Source: Paenibacillus sp. SZ31 (GTDB taxonomy: Bacteria; Bacillota; Bacilli; Paenibacillales; Paenibacillaceae). Taken from it: a stretch of 64,000 bases of DNA. The notes under the pieces are model-generated. The model worked only from the letters and a program-made list of their open reading frames with translations. It made no database searches and was not told the DNA's origin. Shown here piece by piece: positions 54,506-63,793 of this stretch (within the stretch, counting starts at the first letter, position 1; each line of letters starts with the position of its first letter). The DNA lies in the NCBI RefSeq assembly GCF_012912005.1, contig NZ_JABBEA010000005.1:62001-126000 (forward strand), written 5' to 3'. Made by a program: the position numbers and the translations under genes.

Positions 54506-55654
54506 TTAGCAAAATTGTACAATAACTTTCTCTGCCAATCTTCTCAACACCTCAATCCAATACCCATCTTTAGATTCTGGATGGAATATCTCAATAATAG
54601 GTACATTAATTTTAAACTTTGTATCATACTTACTATGCACAATACTATTTCTGTATTCATAAAGTTTTGTCGAAAATGTTGACACGTCAAGACTATCAAC
54701 AAGCCCCTTTTGTTTAGCATAGTCAATTTGATTTCCAATACCCTCAATGTTCCCAAGGAGATTTTTCAGTAGTTCTGATTCCTCTTTCCGATATAAAGCA
54801 CTCATCTCGATGATGAACGCGTCTATGTTATCAGCATTGTTATAGCTTTCAATAGACTTTTTGATTTCGAGTTTCTTATTAATAATAAAGAAATACTCAA
54901 GAACTCTATAATATAGGATAGGATCTTCAAGTTTTTTTGCCTTATTGTATAGGGAAATTGGCTCTGTATATTTTACTGGACTATACAAAAATTTATCAAA
55001 GCCACTATTATCTAACCTATCATCGGGGTCATTCCATTTAGTATCCTCACCATGATTCGTGTAAGGAACAATTGTAGGGTAGTCAGCAATAAACTCGTAT
55101 TCAGGAGCATGATATTTAGCGATTAAAAACAAAATTTGTTGAAGAGTTTTTTCCTGATCTGCGAATTTACAACCTCTCAACTTGACTGTTTTATGACTTT
55201 CCCATTCATCACCAAATCCCTTATCTTTAGCAAACGAATTAAAAATCAGCCTGTATAAAGAACTTGGTTCAGACACTTCAGCAATAATATCTCCGATCAT
55301 ATAGTGCTCAACAAAACTTGAGTCAAAATAAAATAATGAATCATAAGTTATGAGAAATTCTGAATAATTTTGTTTTTTATCATGAAAACCACAATCTCTG
55401 TATATAGCAAGAGCCTTGTTTTCAAATTCGATTATTTCTTTCTTAAAGGAAGTTAGAACTCTACCAATATTTGAATGTAAATTGTGACCTGGAATAATAT
55501 AAGAATAATTTACTGCTACTGTAACTTTAGTTTCTTTATGTTCAACCACAAGTTTAGATTCATCTAACCGATGAAAGTTAAACTCTGTTAAGAAATTGGG
55601 AATTAGTCTTTTAAACTCCTCACTTAATTCGGTTAGCACTTTTTGATCGATCAT
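54506..55654 (-). CDS. HEPN-domain protein (RNSIVH motif)
   Basis: A 382-aa soluble protein. The C-terminal region carries YEYRNSIVHSKYD (Arg335 to His340), the R-x4-H motif of HEPN ribonucleases of the Apea/abortive-infection type, within a helical domain (about 250-382). The N-terminal 240 residues are unrecognised. HEPN proteins commonly cut tRNA or mRNA on phage infection, so this is a defence candidate. ATG at 55654 with GTGGAGGGG upstream. It stands alone, with decayed coding pieces just upstream. Confidence 0.7.
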   Translation of the reverse strand: MIDQKVLTELSEEFKRLIPNFLTEFNFHRLDESKLVVEHKETKVTVAVNYSYIIPGHNLHSNIGRVLTSFKKEIIEFENKALAIYRDCGFHDKKQNYSEFLITYDSLFYFDSSFVEHYMIGDIIAEVSEPSSLYRLIFNSFAKDKGFGDEWESHKTVKLRGCKFADQEKTLQQILFLIAKYHAPEYEFIADYPTIVPYTNHGEDTKWNDPDDRLDNSGFDKFLYSPVKYTEPISLYNKAKKLEDPILYYRVLEYFFIINKKLEIKKSIESYNNADNIDAFIIEMSALYRKEESELLKNLLGNIEGIGNQIDYAKQKGLVDSLDVSTFSTKLYEYRNSIVHSKYDTKFKINVPIIEIFHPESKDGYWIEVLRRLAEKVIVQFC

Positions 55655-55668
55655 AGAAGCCCCTCCAC

Positions 55669-55901
55669 TTATACATCATCAACATCTTGAATCTTATTAA
55701 TCTCACTCAATTCCTTTATATCCAATCCATGCATCATCCTCAGTAGATAAAAACCATCAGATGTAGTTTCCAAACCTTCCGAATTACTTCACAATAAAAA
55801 TCTTTTAATCATTGTCCAGTGTAGGAATCATACCAGATATCTGATCCATCTTCATCTTGTCCATATACCAATCCCCATATCAAACTCGCATAGAGGTGTC
55901 C
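55669..55901 (-). pseudogene. Decayed coding fragments upstream of the HEPN gene
   Basis: Two consecutive open stretches on the minus strand have protein-like sequence but no proper start. 55809-55901 gives HLYASLIWGLVYGQDEDGS... ending in TGQ and stop. 55669-55788 gives SNSEGLETTSDGFYLLRMMH... ending in VDDV and stop. They may be parts of one or two small broken genes. The remaining gap to 56129 shows nothing clear. Confidence 0.3.
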
Positions 55902-56129
55902 TCAAAGATAGTATCTATATAGTTAGAGTTTAGATTTTCTATTTTCAAGTATAAACACTCCAATATTTTCAAGTGGATAGCTAAACACTTTTTCGTATAT
56001 AGTAGTCGTCTGCTCTGCTCCTTCTTTCATGATTAAGAATCCAGAGTAATACCCGGTATTTTATGTATTGGATAAACTCCAAATCATGATATACAGCTTT
56101 AGTAATTGATTCTTATTAAGGTGGTCATT

Positions 56130-56300
56130 ATGAGATATAAGAAACGGTATGAATATAAGACTATTTCTCGTTACCCAAACGAAGACGATGAAGTCGCAGT
56201 AGAATTTATGGAAGTGCAAATCCTCAATTGGATGGAGAATGTTCTACTGAGTTATCCAGGTGAGAACCAAATTAAAAACAGACAAAATTCGGAGGATTGA
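56130..56300 (+). CDS. Small protein preceding the second recombinase
   Basis: A 56-aa protein with a basic N-terminus (MRYKKRYEYK) and an acidic middle (YPNEDDEVAVEFME). AAGGTGG lies just before the ATG. Its stop lies 7 bases before the recombinase ATG, so the two are coupled. It mirrors the small gene next to the first integrase and could be its accessory factor. No family recognised. Confidence 0.6.
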   Translation: MRYKKRYEYKTISRYPNEDDEVAVEFMEVQILNWMENVLLSYPGENQIKNRQNSED

Positions 56301-56307
56301 ATTTTTT

Positions 56308-58296
56308 ATGAGAGTACTCAAAGATCATGAAAAACTAACCAGGGAAGAAATCTCAGCCTTGATCGGTAAGATCAGGGCTATTGTTTATACTCGTGTATCA
56401 TCTGATATCCAAATAGACAATTACTCGTTAGAATCGCAGATTGAAATCTGTATTAGCGAAGCAAAGACTAAGTTTGATATCAACAAAGATGAAATTATTG
56501 TATTAAGAGAAGAAGCCGAATCTGGAGACAATCCTAATCGTCCAATGCTGAATTATATACTGTTTCTACTTGAAAAGGGATTGGGGACAAAAGTTATCTT
56601 CCTGCATCCAGATAGATTGAGTAGACACTTGCATTTACAACAGCAAATCACACATAAGATTTGGGAGTTAGGTTGCGATCTACATTTCGTTGAGTTTGAT
56701 TTACAAAAAGGAAACGCAGAATCAATGCTCAATTACAACATTCAAGGCTCCATTGCTCAATATAATAAGGCTAAGATTCTTGCAAATACAAAACGCGGTA
56801 GAAGAACAATGGTATCAAATAACAAGATTCCGGGAATGAATAGAATTTATGGCTACACCTATGATAAGGAATTGAGTACACTTGTTGAGAATACGGAAGA
56901 AAAAGAGAGATATTTAACAATGGTTAATATGATATTAGAGGGTCGTACTTGTTCTGAGGTTGCCGAATACTTAGCAAAGAAGAGATATTCAGCTCCTAAG
57001 GGGGATACTTGGTATCAAGCTACAATTAGTCGAATTCTAAGAAATGAATCTTACATGGGTACATATTATCATGGCAAAACAGAGGTTGTGCAGTTAAATG
57101 GCAAGAAGAAACAAGTTCCTAAACCTAGAGACGAATGGCAGAAGATTGATATTCCTCAATATATTGATGAGGTTACATTCGAGAGATTACAAAAGACATT
57201 GGATGGAAATATTAAGAATAGTGGAAGACCATCAGAAGACTATCTATTGAGAAGTATTGTACGATGTGGGAGATGTGGTGCTGCTGTATCTTCAGGGGTA
57301 GTAACTAAAACCCAGAATGGCATATTAAAATACTACACATGTACAAGAAAAACCAAAAAATCATATAGCGTTGAAACTGGGTTGTCCAACACCACATGCA
57401 ATGGATCGAATTGGCGAGTTGACATAGTGGACTCGATAGTCTGGAATGAGGTATTGAAAATCATAGGTAATCCCGAACCAATGATTCCAGAATTATCTGA
57501 ACGATTATCAGATAGAAGTAGATTAGATGAGATTATACTAAATATAAACATTATTATCAAAGATATTACTGAAAAGGAAATGTCCAGAAATAGGTATATC
57601 GATCTTTGTGGTGACTTAATTATCACAAAAGAGGAACTTTTGAAGAAGCTTCAACCAATTGAGAAAGAACTTACTGAATTGAAAAAAGAACTATCCGTTT
57701 TGAACAAAAACCTAGATCTGAACAGTGGACAAAATACTAGTATGCCACTTAGACTAACATTGCTTGAAAAATATCAAAATATTATTAATTACGAATTACA
57801 AATGATAGACATGAGAAAAATAGTGGGCGTCCTTGTCGATAAAGTAGTCTTACATGACGATAAACGCATCGAGATACTATATAAATTCACCGCTGAAAGT
57901 AAATTAGTTAGAAATGATCCCTATGTCTCTGATTCAGTCAACTTAAATAAGCTTAAGTGGGTAGTTGAATCCCCTCCTGCTAAATGGAGCGAGATTGAGC
58001 ACTTTTACCCTCAGATGGTGAAAATGTACAACGAAAAGTTGCTTAGTTTCGAACAGATAGCTGAATCAACCGAAACAGATTGGTGGACAATTAAGCAAAT
58101 GTTTAAAGCTAAGGGAGCCATCTTGCTTACAACTAAAGAAAGAGGCATGAAAAGACGAGCTCGTGACTTTGAGAAGATTTATAATCTACACTATGTTGAA
58201 GGGTTGTCCCTTACAAAGATTTATAAAGATTATGAATTAAGTCCACCATATTGTAGACAGGTGCTCCAAGAAAACATTCACAAGTTAAAAAAATGA
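56308..58296 (+). CDS. Large serine recombinase, second copy, 662 aa
   Basis: The catalytic Ser31 is in IVYTRVSSDIQ, with HPDRLSRHLHLQ as the helix E region. The recombinase domain is at about 170-290 (YGYTYDKELSTLVENTEEKERYL...), a zinc ribbon at about 320-365 (CGRCGAAV...YYTCTRK), a coiled coil at about 430-490, and an extra C-terminal ~130 residues with two helix-turn-helix-like segments (SFEQIAESTETDWWTIKQMFK, SLTKIYKDYELSPPYCRQVL). It is only distantly similar to the first integrase, so it may belong to a nested element or be a transposon-type recombinase. Confidence 0.9.
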   Translation: MRVLKDHEKLTREEISALIGKIRAIVYTRVSSDIQIDNYSLESQIEICISEAKTKFDINKDEIIVLREEAESGDNPNRPMLNYILFLLEKGLGTKVIFLHPDRLSRHLHLQQQITHKIWELGCDLHFVEFDLQKGNAESMLNYNIQGSIAQYNKAKILANTKRGRRTMVSNNKIPGMNRIYGYTYDKELSTLVENTEEKERYLTMVNMILEGRTCSEVAEYLAKKRYSAPKGDTWYQATISRILRNESYMGTYYHGKTEVVQLNGKKKQVPKPRDEWQKIDIPQYIDEVTFERLQKTLDGNIKNSGRPSEDYLLRSIVRCGRCGAAVSSGVVTKTQNGILKYYTCTRKTKKSYSVETGLSNTTCNGSNWRVDIVDSIVWNEVLKIIGNPEPMIPELSERLSDRSRLDEIILNINIIIKDITEKEMSRNRYIDLCGDLIITKEELLKKLQPIEKELTELKKELSVLNKNLDLNSGQNTSMPLRLTLLEKYQNIINYELQMIDMRKIVGVLVDKVVLHDDKRIEILYKFTAESKLVRNDPYVSDSVNLNKLKWVVESPPAKWSEIEHFYPQMVKMYNEKLLSFEQIAESTETDWWTIKQMFKAKGAILLTTKERGMKRRARDFEKIYNLHYVEGLSLTKIYKDYELSPPYCRQVLQENIHKLKK

Positions 58297-58692
58297 CCTC
58301 CCCTCTGTGTCCTCTGGAATGATAGTGTATTCCCCCTCCTCTATGGAGGGCTATTTTGTGTAGATGGGATGGCATTATAGTGTCGGTTTTATCCAATAGA
58401 ATTTCACTCGTTAAAATTCAACTCTCGTGTCGAAGTGGAAGTGCTAGGCCACTATTCTGTAAAATGGATACTATTTCAAATTTAAAATATCCCCCCCATA
58501 TATCTATGTATCGTCAATGCAATAACTTAGTGATCAATTGACAAGTGCTAGCGGATAATTTCCCAGATATTATTACTCACTGGGTGTAAATGCACCCCCT
58601 TATGTATGTCCAATTTTGTATCGGTTAGGCTTATTTCATTAATGATGTATGTGTTATACTGTAGTATACAAATATTTTAGGGAAGGTGTTAC
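58297..58692. other. Intergenic stretch after the second recombinase
   Basis: No gene seen. It contains a short hairpin CCCTCC-TCTAT-GGAGGG (58334-58350), probably a weak terminator; GGGTG-TAAAT-GCACCC near 58584; and TATAC-TGTA-GTATA (58655-58668), which overlaps a TATACT -10 for the gene at 58693. The region could hold one end of a nested insertion. Confidence 0.45.
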
Positions 58693-59562
58693 ATGACGAA
58701 TAATGATTATGAGAGATTAAAAGCACTTAGTAAAAGTATGTCTGTTCTACGTGGCGAACAAATAAGCGCACTTTCAAGGGTCGCAAAGGCTCTAAATCAA
58801 TCTTCTGTAACTCAGATGGTGGGACAGATTAATATGACATCTAAAATGATTAATAATTCTCATCGTCTAAGGGCTTTGGATAGATTATCAAATTCTGTGT
58901 TGGCTGTTTCTTCAATAGGATTAGATATGTCTAGGTATGAGCCACTCTCTAAATCTTTAATGGAACTTTCTAAAGTAACATCCTCACCTTCTTACTTGAG
59001 CACAATGCACGAGTTACAGAAACTTGGAGATGTTTTAAAATATACAGCTCAAACTTTCTATGATTCACCTTCGTATAAGGCAATGATTAACGCATTTTCA
59101 AACATTGATTATAATTCCATACAAACATTTATAGATACCATTCCTGAAGATATTTCCTCAGATATCAAAAATATCGAAAATGAAATAGAGAATGACCCAG
59201 AAACTAAGGCTCATTTTCAACCTATACTTGACAGTATGGAGGAAGTATTATCTACTCAGGTGGGAGCGAAGATAGATTTCAGTAAAACTGGGTTTAATTT
59301 GACTGCTGTAAAAATTTTAATCTATGTTGCGTTCTTAGTGTTAAATATCTACTCAAACGATTGGCTGACACATGATCCGACAGATGATCTAGTGGACGAA
59401 ACTAAGCGACACAATGCAGTAATAGAGCAACACAGCAAGGAACAAGTTGAGATTAGTAGAGAGATCTTAGAGGTACAAAAAGAACAGCTTAGAGTTAGCA
59501 AAGAACAATCGGATTCAGATAAGTCTAAGCATACATCACAAACAAAAAAGGACTCTAAATGA
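58693..59562 (+). CDS. Hypothetical single-pass membrane protein, 289 aa
   Basis: I do not recognise the family. Residues 1-205 are mostly helical and Ser-rich (repeated SKSM/SKSL, LRALDRLSN). One membrane helix lies at about 210-225 (VKILIYVAFLVLNIY), and the C-terminal ~60 residues form a charged coiled coil (KEQVEISREILEVQKEQLRVSKEQ). GGGAAGG precedes the ATG. It stands alone between two recombinase genes. Confidence 0.65.
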   Translation: MTNNDYERLKALSKSMSVLRGEQISALSRVAKALNQSSVTQMVGQINMTSKMINNSHRLRALDRLSNSVLAVSSIGLDMSRYEPLSKSLMELSKVTSSPSYLSTMHELQKLGDVLKYTAQTFYDSPSYKAMINAFSNIDYNSIQTFIDTIPEDISSDIKNIENEIENDPETKAHFQPILDSMEEVLSTQVGAKIDFSKTGFNLTAVKILIYVAFLVLNIYSNDWLTHDPTDDLVDETKRHNAVIEQHSKEQVEISREILEVQKEQLRVSKEQSDSDKSKHTSQTKKDSK

Positions 59563-59566
59563 GTCC
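59542..59566. terminator. Terminator between the membrane protein gene and the resolvase
   Basis: GGACTC-TAAAT-GAGTCC (59550-59566). The minus strand then has TTTTTTG, the plus strand TCTTATTT. It overlaps the stop codon of the plus-strand gene and serves both converging genes. Confidence 0.75.
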
Positions 59567-59615
59567 TCTTATTTGGTTTAACCGATCATACTCAGGATTA
59601 ATTCCCGAACAATCC

Positions 59616-60245
59616 CTAGCCTAGTCCATTTGCTTTGGCTTCTTGTTGTTCATGTTCCTTTACCCTGCGATAGAAAGTATTGGGCTTCATATCTAGCTCC
59701 TTCATTGCGGCAACTGCTGTAATCCTTCCATGTTTCCATTCTGTGTATGCTTGCTTAAACTCCTCGTTGATTGCTTGCTTTGGTCTGCCGAACACTACAT
59801 TGTTATTCTTAGCAGCCGCTATTCCCTCAGCTTGTCTACCGTTAATCCTCTCACGTTCAGACTCAGCCATATATGATAACAGTTCTAACACAATACTGCT
59901 TATAACCTTCTCTAATCCATTCTTGTATTGCCGTGTATCTAACAGTGGCATGTCAATTATGACAATGTGAGCACCTATATTCTGGATAATATCCTGCCAT
60001 TCATTTTTTATTTCTTCTGCATTCCGTCCCAACCGATCCAACTCTTTAACAAAGAGAATATCACCTTTACGAAGTACATTCTTCATGGATTGATAATATG
60101 GTCTGTCAAAGTTCTTGCCACTCTGTTTGTCTATAAAGAAATCACGATCCATTATACCTAAGTCCTTCATTGCTTCTAGCTGTCTCGCTTCATTCTGATC
60201 TTTAGATGAAACTCTTATGTATCCATACTTCCGAATCTCGCTCAT
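59616..60245 (-). CDS. Serine resolvase/invertase
   Basis: A 209-aa small serine recombinase. Catalytic Ser13 is in YGYIRVSSKDQN, FVKELDRLGRNAEEI is the helix region, and the C-terminal helix-turn-helix is at about 160-195 (ITAVAAMKELDMKPNTFYRRV). The length is typical for Tn3-type resolvases and plasmid or phage invertases. The start is at 60245 with AAAGGATG upstream. Repeats upstream (60281-60410) may be its recombination site. Confidence 0.93.
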   Translation of the reverse strand: MSEIRKYGYIRVSSKDQNEARQLEAMKDLGIMDRDFFIDKQSGKNFDRPYYQSMKNVLRKGDILFVKELDRLGRNAEEIKNEWQDIIQNIGAHIVIIDMPLLDTRQYKNGLEKVISSIVLELLSYMAESERERINGRQAEGIAAAKNNNVVFGRPKQAINEEFKQAYTEWKHGRITAVAAMKELDMKPNTFYRRVKEHEQQEAKANGLG

Positions 60246-60280
60246 ACTGATCATCCTTTACTATGTCGTTAAGGATATTA

Positions 60281-60410
60281 TATCAAATATATGTCAAAAT
60301 GTACACTAGAACTTTTGAAATGTTCCATATATATTTATATACTATTTGAAATGTATCATAACCAATTTTGACACATACTAAGAGAGTCTTTCAAAAAGTA
60401 TACTTTTAGC
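60281..60410. repeat. Repeats upstream of the resolvase, candidate res site
   Basis: TATGTCAAAAT (60290-60300) and ATTTTGACACATA (60365-60377) form an inverted pair. TTTGAAATGTNNCATA occurs twice as a direct repeat between them. AAAAGTATACTTTT (60394-60407) is a perfect 14-base palindrome. A cluster of paired sites in the first 150 bases upstream of a resolvase gene is the usual place for res. Confidence 0.5.
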
Positions 60411-60420
60411 CATACCTTTT

Positions 60421-60729
60421 CAATCGTAGGCACGTACCAATATGGTACTGGAACAACATCGGAAAATTACGAAGTCCCTTAGATCATGATTCCAATCGTG
60501 TACGATACAACAACTATCCATTTATACAGTTAAATCAACGTTTTAGTTTCTTTGTCAGGTTAATTTATCCTATATCGTAAACGCAATCGTAGAATGACCA
60601 TCAACACCCTTAAAAGCTAGTCGTAGCAACGGTTTTAACATATTAGAAAATTTTGTAAGTTTACGATTGGAATATCAAAAAATGTAGGTAGGACAAGGAA
60701 TTTCAGCGTTTTCTAAAATATCAATCGTA
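60421..60729. repeat. Cluster of CAATCGTA motifs (iteron-like)
   Basis: Copies of CAATCGTA or close variants begin at 60421, 60493 (immediately followed by TACGAT), 60572, 60584, 60619, 60662 (reverse, TACGATTG) and 60722. GTACC-AATAT-GGTAC is a palindrome at 60434-60448. No gene lies in 60246-60927. Such clusters bind replication initiators or regulators. Confidence 0.5.
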
Positions 60730-60927
60730 TAGTAACAGGATTATTTAAAATGATGACTTATTTATGCATCATTTCACACTTATTCTGATTAAAAATCAAA
60801 GATGTTGATAACTTCTACTTGGATGACTAAATCACAATACCATTTGAAAGTTATAAATAACTAGTATAATCTCCAAGTAAGTTGAATATATTAAATAACA
60901 ATAGTATTCATAGGAGGTTTAGTTTAC

Positions 60928-61113
60928 ATGGAAAAAGTCTCTTTCTTAGGAGATATTTACGATTACCAGGAGAATCTTGACGGCTCTAAACTCTTGTCTA
61001 TTGATAAAAACAAACGAGGAATCAAAATGACCATCAAATTCTCAGGTGATTCAGAAGATCATAAAAGATCTCACGAAGCACTGAAAAACTTCTTTGTAAA
61101 AAGCTCTCCATAA
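60928..61113 (+). CDS. Hypothetical protein, 61 aa
   Basis: A small basic protein (NKRGIKMTIKF, EDHKRSHEALKNFF). AGGAGG lies about 10 bases before the ATG, which supports a real gene. No family recognised. It follows the CAATCGTA cluster, so it might be the product controlled by it. Confidence 0.6.
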   Translation: MEKVSFLGDIYDYQENLDGSKLLSIDKNKRGIKMTIKFSGDSEDHKRSHEALKNFFVKSSP

Positions 61114-61299
61114 TGAGTACTTTTAAAAAGCGTAAGCCCAAGGAATTGATTACAGATTAAATTGTCTATTTGGTATTTCAGTTCAAACTCTCTTGATGTA
61201 CCTCAAAGCCAATAAAAGATGAGTCACAAAAAAAGCATCCAGATTTATTCGTCTGAGTGCCTTTTACCTCTCATTTATGAAACGGTCATCTATGTGTTT

Positions 61300-61338
61300 T
61301 CACTTTAAAATAAATGTGTGAAGAAAAATCCTTCACAC
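61300..61338 (-). terminator. Terminator of the kinase operon
   Basis: On the minus strand GTGTGAAG-GATTTTT-CTTCACAC is followed by ATTTATTTT. It starts 10 bases past the kinase stop. Confidence 0.75.
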
Positions 61339-61347
61339 TAATTTAAA

Positions 61348-62889
61348 CTAGATGTGCTGTACAATAATTTCACCAACTAAATCAATAAACTTTTCTCCCT
61401 CTAGAATTTCGCAATCAACCTTTGAACCGAATACATTTAGTTGCACCAAAACGTTCTCTAATTCTTCTAACTCAATAGCAAAGGGTTCCAGCTTACCATT
61501 TGACTCATACAGGGATGACACTTTGTTTTTCATCAAATACCACTTTCCATATAAATCATCTTTTTCTTTAACTAAGAAAACATTAAATCCTCTACCGTCA
61601 ATAACTGCTAAGTATCCCCATGCTGCAATGAGTTGATTATTTAATTTAGGGCGTTGAATTTGCTTCCTTCTATTTCCAAAATAACGATCCTCGACTACTC
61701 TTTCAAAATCCTTATCAAACAAGACTTTAAATTCTATCAATCCTCTTTCACCTGAAGGCAGCTTAATATTTAAATAAAAACTATCTTTTTCAATATTATT
61801 GAGCGAATCAAGGATGATGTCGCCACTTGTGTACTTTAGATTAAATTCTTCTACAAAATCTTTGAGTGAATTATAAAGTTCCTGCTGAAATTGAAAATTT
61901 ATTTCCTTTATATACTCTGTTCTTTCTCTGGCTTCTCTCTCTTTTTCAAGAGCAATTGTAATGGCGGAGTTATCTTTGCTGACTTTAGTGTTAACAAGAT
62001 TGTCTACCAAACTGGAATTGGAGGTAGGCGGAATATCATCGATTTGCATAGTTGCCTCTACTTCATTCCAAGTCTTATATCTACGAGCAACATTCTTTTC
62101 TAACATTTTGATAATCGTCTGTACCATTCCGTTAGGAATAGAGGCATTTGATTGTTTGATAGGTTTAATATTTTGATATAAGTGAGCTTGTTGCCAATTT
62201 TGCATATCATCAATCTTAACGTCATACGGGTGCTGAAGAGTTGCTAATTCATAAAATACTATTCCCATAGAATAAATATCATTCTGTATCGTATTTGTCT
62301 CATATCTCCATCTTTCCGGTGCAGTATATTTTACCGAACCAGCTGCCTTAAATGTAAGTTGACGCGTGTCTTCAGTAGCATTTTTAGAGATGCCAAAATC
62401 AGCTATTTTCAAAATACCGTCATTGATAAGGATGTTCTCTAGTTTGATATCTCTATGTACTATTTGCTCATCCTCATTTATTGCCTTCATTCCATTTATT
62501 AATTGTAAGTACAAATCTTTTAACTCAGCCACATCAATAAATTCTTCTTTTTGAATATGCCTTGTAATTGCCTCTTGTAGAGTTCCTTGATTGGCATGCT
62601 CCATTATTAAGTAAGGAGGAAGCCTCTTGTAAGTCTCTCCATCGTGTACGTAGAAGTATTTTAATACATTGGTGTGACTCACTCTTAGTGCTGCTTGACA
62701 TTCATTAAAAAAAGCGTCGTATGACTGAGTCGATGCAAAACCTGTGGGAAGAGTCTTAAGCGCATAGATTGAATCATTGGCCTTATTTCTTAATCGGTAA
62801 ACAAGCCCAAATCCTCCTTGCCCTATCATTTCCAATACCTCATATTCTGTCTGGTTGTGATCATAAACTATTGTTCCAGGTGCTATCAT
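61348..62889 (-). CDS. Hanks-type Ser/Thr protein kinase with unknown C-terminal domain
   Basis: A 513-aa cytosolic kinase with all catalytic residues present: Gly loop GQGGFG at 23-28, ATP lysine Lys45 (YALKTL), HRD at 145-147, catalytic-loop Asn152, DFG at 164-166 and APE at 190-192. A coiled coil follows at about 305-345, then a ~170-residue domain with no recognised family. No membrane helix or PASTA repeats, unlike housekeeping PrkC. It is last of three genes on the minus strand. Soluble kinases on mobile elements, such as staphylococcal Stk2, act in phage defence; that is a possible role here. Confidence 0.88.
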   Translation of the reverse strand: MIAPGTIVYDHNQTEYEVLEMIGQGGFGLVYRLRNKANDSIYALKTLPTGFASTQSYDAFFNECQAALRVSHTNVLKYFYVHDGETYKRLPPYLIMEHANQGTLQEAITRHIQKEEFIDVAELKDLYLQLINGMKAINEDEQIVHRDIKLENILINDGILKIADFGISKNATEDTRQLTFKAAGSVKYTAPERWRYETNTIQNDIYSMGIVFYELATLQHPYDVKIDDMQNWQQAHLYQNIKPIKQSNASIPNGMVQTIIKMLEKNVARRYKTWNEVEATMQIDDIPPTSNSSLVDNLVNTKVSKDNSAITIALEKEREARERTEYIKEINFQFQQELYNSLKDFVEEFNLKYTSGDIILDSLNNIEKDSFYLNIKLPSGERGLIEFKVLFDKDFERVVEDRYFGNRRKQIQRPKLNNQLIAAWGYLAVIDGRGFNVFLVKEKDDLYGKWYLMKNKVSSLYESNGKLEPFAIELEELENVLVQLNVFGSKVDCEILEGEKFIDLVGEIIVQHI

Positions 62890-62946
62890 CTAATTCACTC
62901 CCTGTCGATTATATTCTAATTATACATTATTTTGAAACATATTATC

Positions 62947-63153
62947 TCAATTAGGATTTAATGAAACATACCTTCCACCATAATGAACCATAACTCCCTG
63001 GCCCACATTTGGAACAATCCCTTTTTTTACTACTAGTTCTGCTACATCATTACAAACACTTAAGTATTGACTACTCGGATTCCCCTTAAAAACTTCTAAG
63101 ATTAATCCTCGAATTTCATCAATAGAAAGGTCTAATTTTTGTACCTCACTCAC
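62947..63153 (-). CDS. Small protein in the kinase operon, 68 aa
   Basis: A small protein with a helical first half (SIDEIRGLILEVFKGNP) and a beta second half (VPNVGQGVMVHYGGRYVSLNPN). No family recognised. GTG start with TTGGAG 8 bases upstream. It lies between the membrane protein gene (40 bases) and the kinase gene (57 bases). Confidence 0.6.
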   Translation of the reverse strand: MSEVQKLDLSIDEIRGLILEVFKGNPSSQYLSVCNDVAELVVKKGIVPNVGQGVMVHYGGRYVSLNPN

Positions 63154-63193
63154 AAAATCATCTCCAATGACAGAATTGTATTATGTAATTCAT

Positions 63194-63676
63194 CTATTCA
63201 CTCTTTGTATTAGTTGATTCACTATACCTTGATTCTATGGTGCTAATAATATTTTGATATGCTCCATACTGTTCATCTTGCCATTCTTGCAAAGTGTTGT
63301 AGTTATAAAACTCCTCCGTGACCAAAAGCGAGTCTAGTTTTCTAGTCTTTTTCCTCAAACTTGATGGTAATATATGAAGATTTCTATATAATATTGGCCT
63401 TACATGTTGTTTGTAATTTTCGCCATTTAGTTCTCCTAAACCATGATCATTTATTGCAGTAATCGTGTGTTCACCATCAGCTTTAAGAACTTCATTATAT
63501 ACTCTAAATTCCTCCTCCTTCTTATCCTGGAGTCTTTTCATTTCTATGTCTTCAAGATTCCAAATCCTTATCTTATTGTCACTACGCTCCTTAAGCTTTG
63601 TGGATACCACTGTTCCTAAAGTAGCTAACGCAGAGCCACCAAGTGTACCAAAAACTGCTATCCAAGCACAATCCAT
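63194..63676 (-). CDS. Membrane-anchored helical protein in the kinase operon
   Basis: A 160-aa protein. One N-terminal membrane helix at about residues 4-26 (AWIAVFGTLGGSALATLGTVV) is followed by a long basic/acidic helix (KERSDNKIRIWNLEDIEMKRLQDKKEEEFRVY) and a helical rest. No family recognised. GAGGG precedes the ATG. It is the first gene of the three-gene minus-strand unit ending in the kinase, so it could be a membrane sensor or target. Confidence 0.62.
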   Translation of the reverse strand: MDCAWIAVFGTLGGSALATLGTVVSTKLKERSDNKIRIWNLEDIEMKRLQDKKEEEFRVYNEVLKADGEHTITAINDHGLGELNGENYKQHVRPILYRNLHILPSSLRKKTRKLDSLLVTEEFYNYNTLQEWQDEQYGAYQNIISTIESRYSESTNTKSE

Positions 63677-63793
63677 AGCCCTCTATGTAAAAGATTTATT
63701 TTATAAAGAGTGTAAACTAATATTGCTCGTTTACCGATATAAAACTGTATATAGATTTAATAATACTTTTGATTTTCAAAAGGAGCGAACCTC

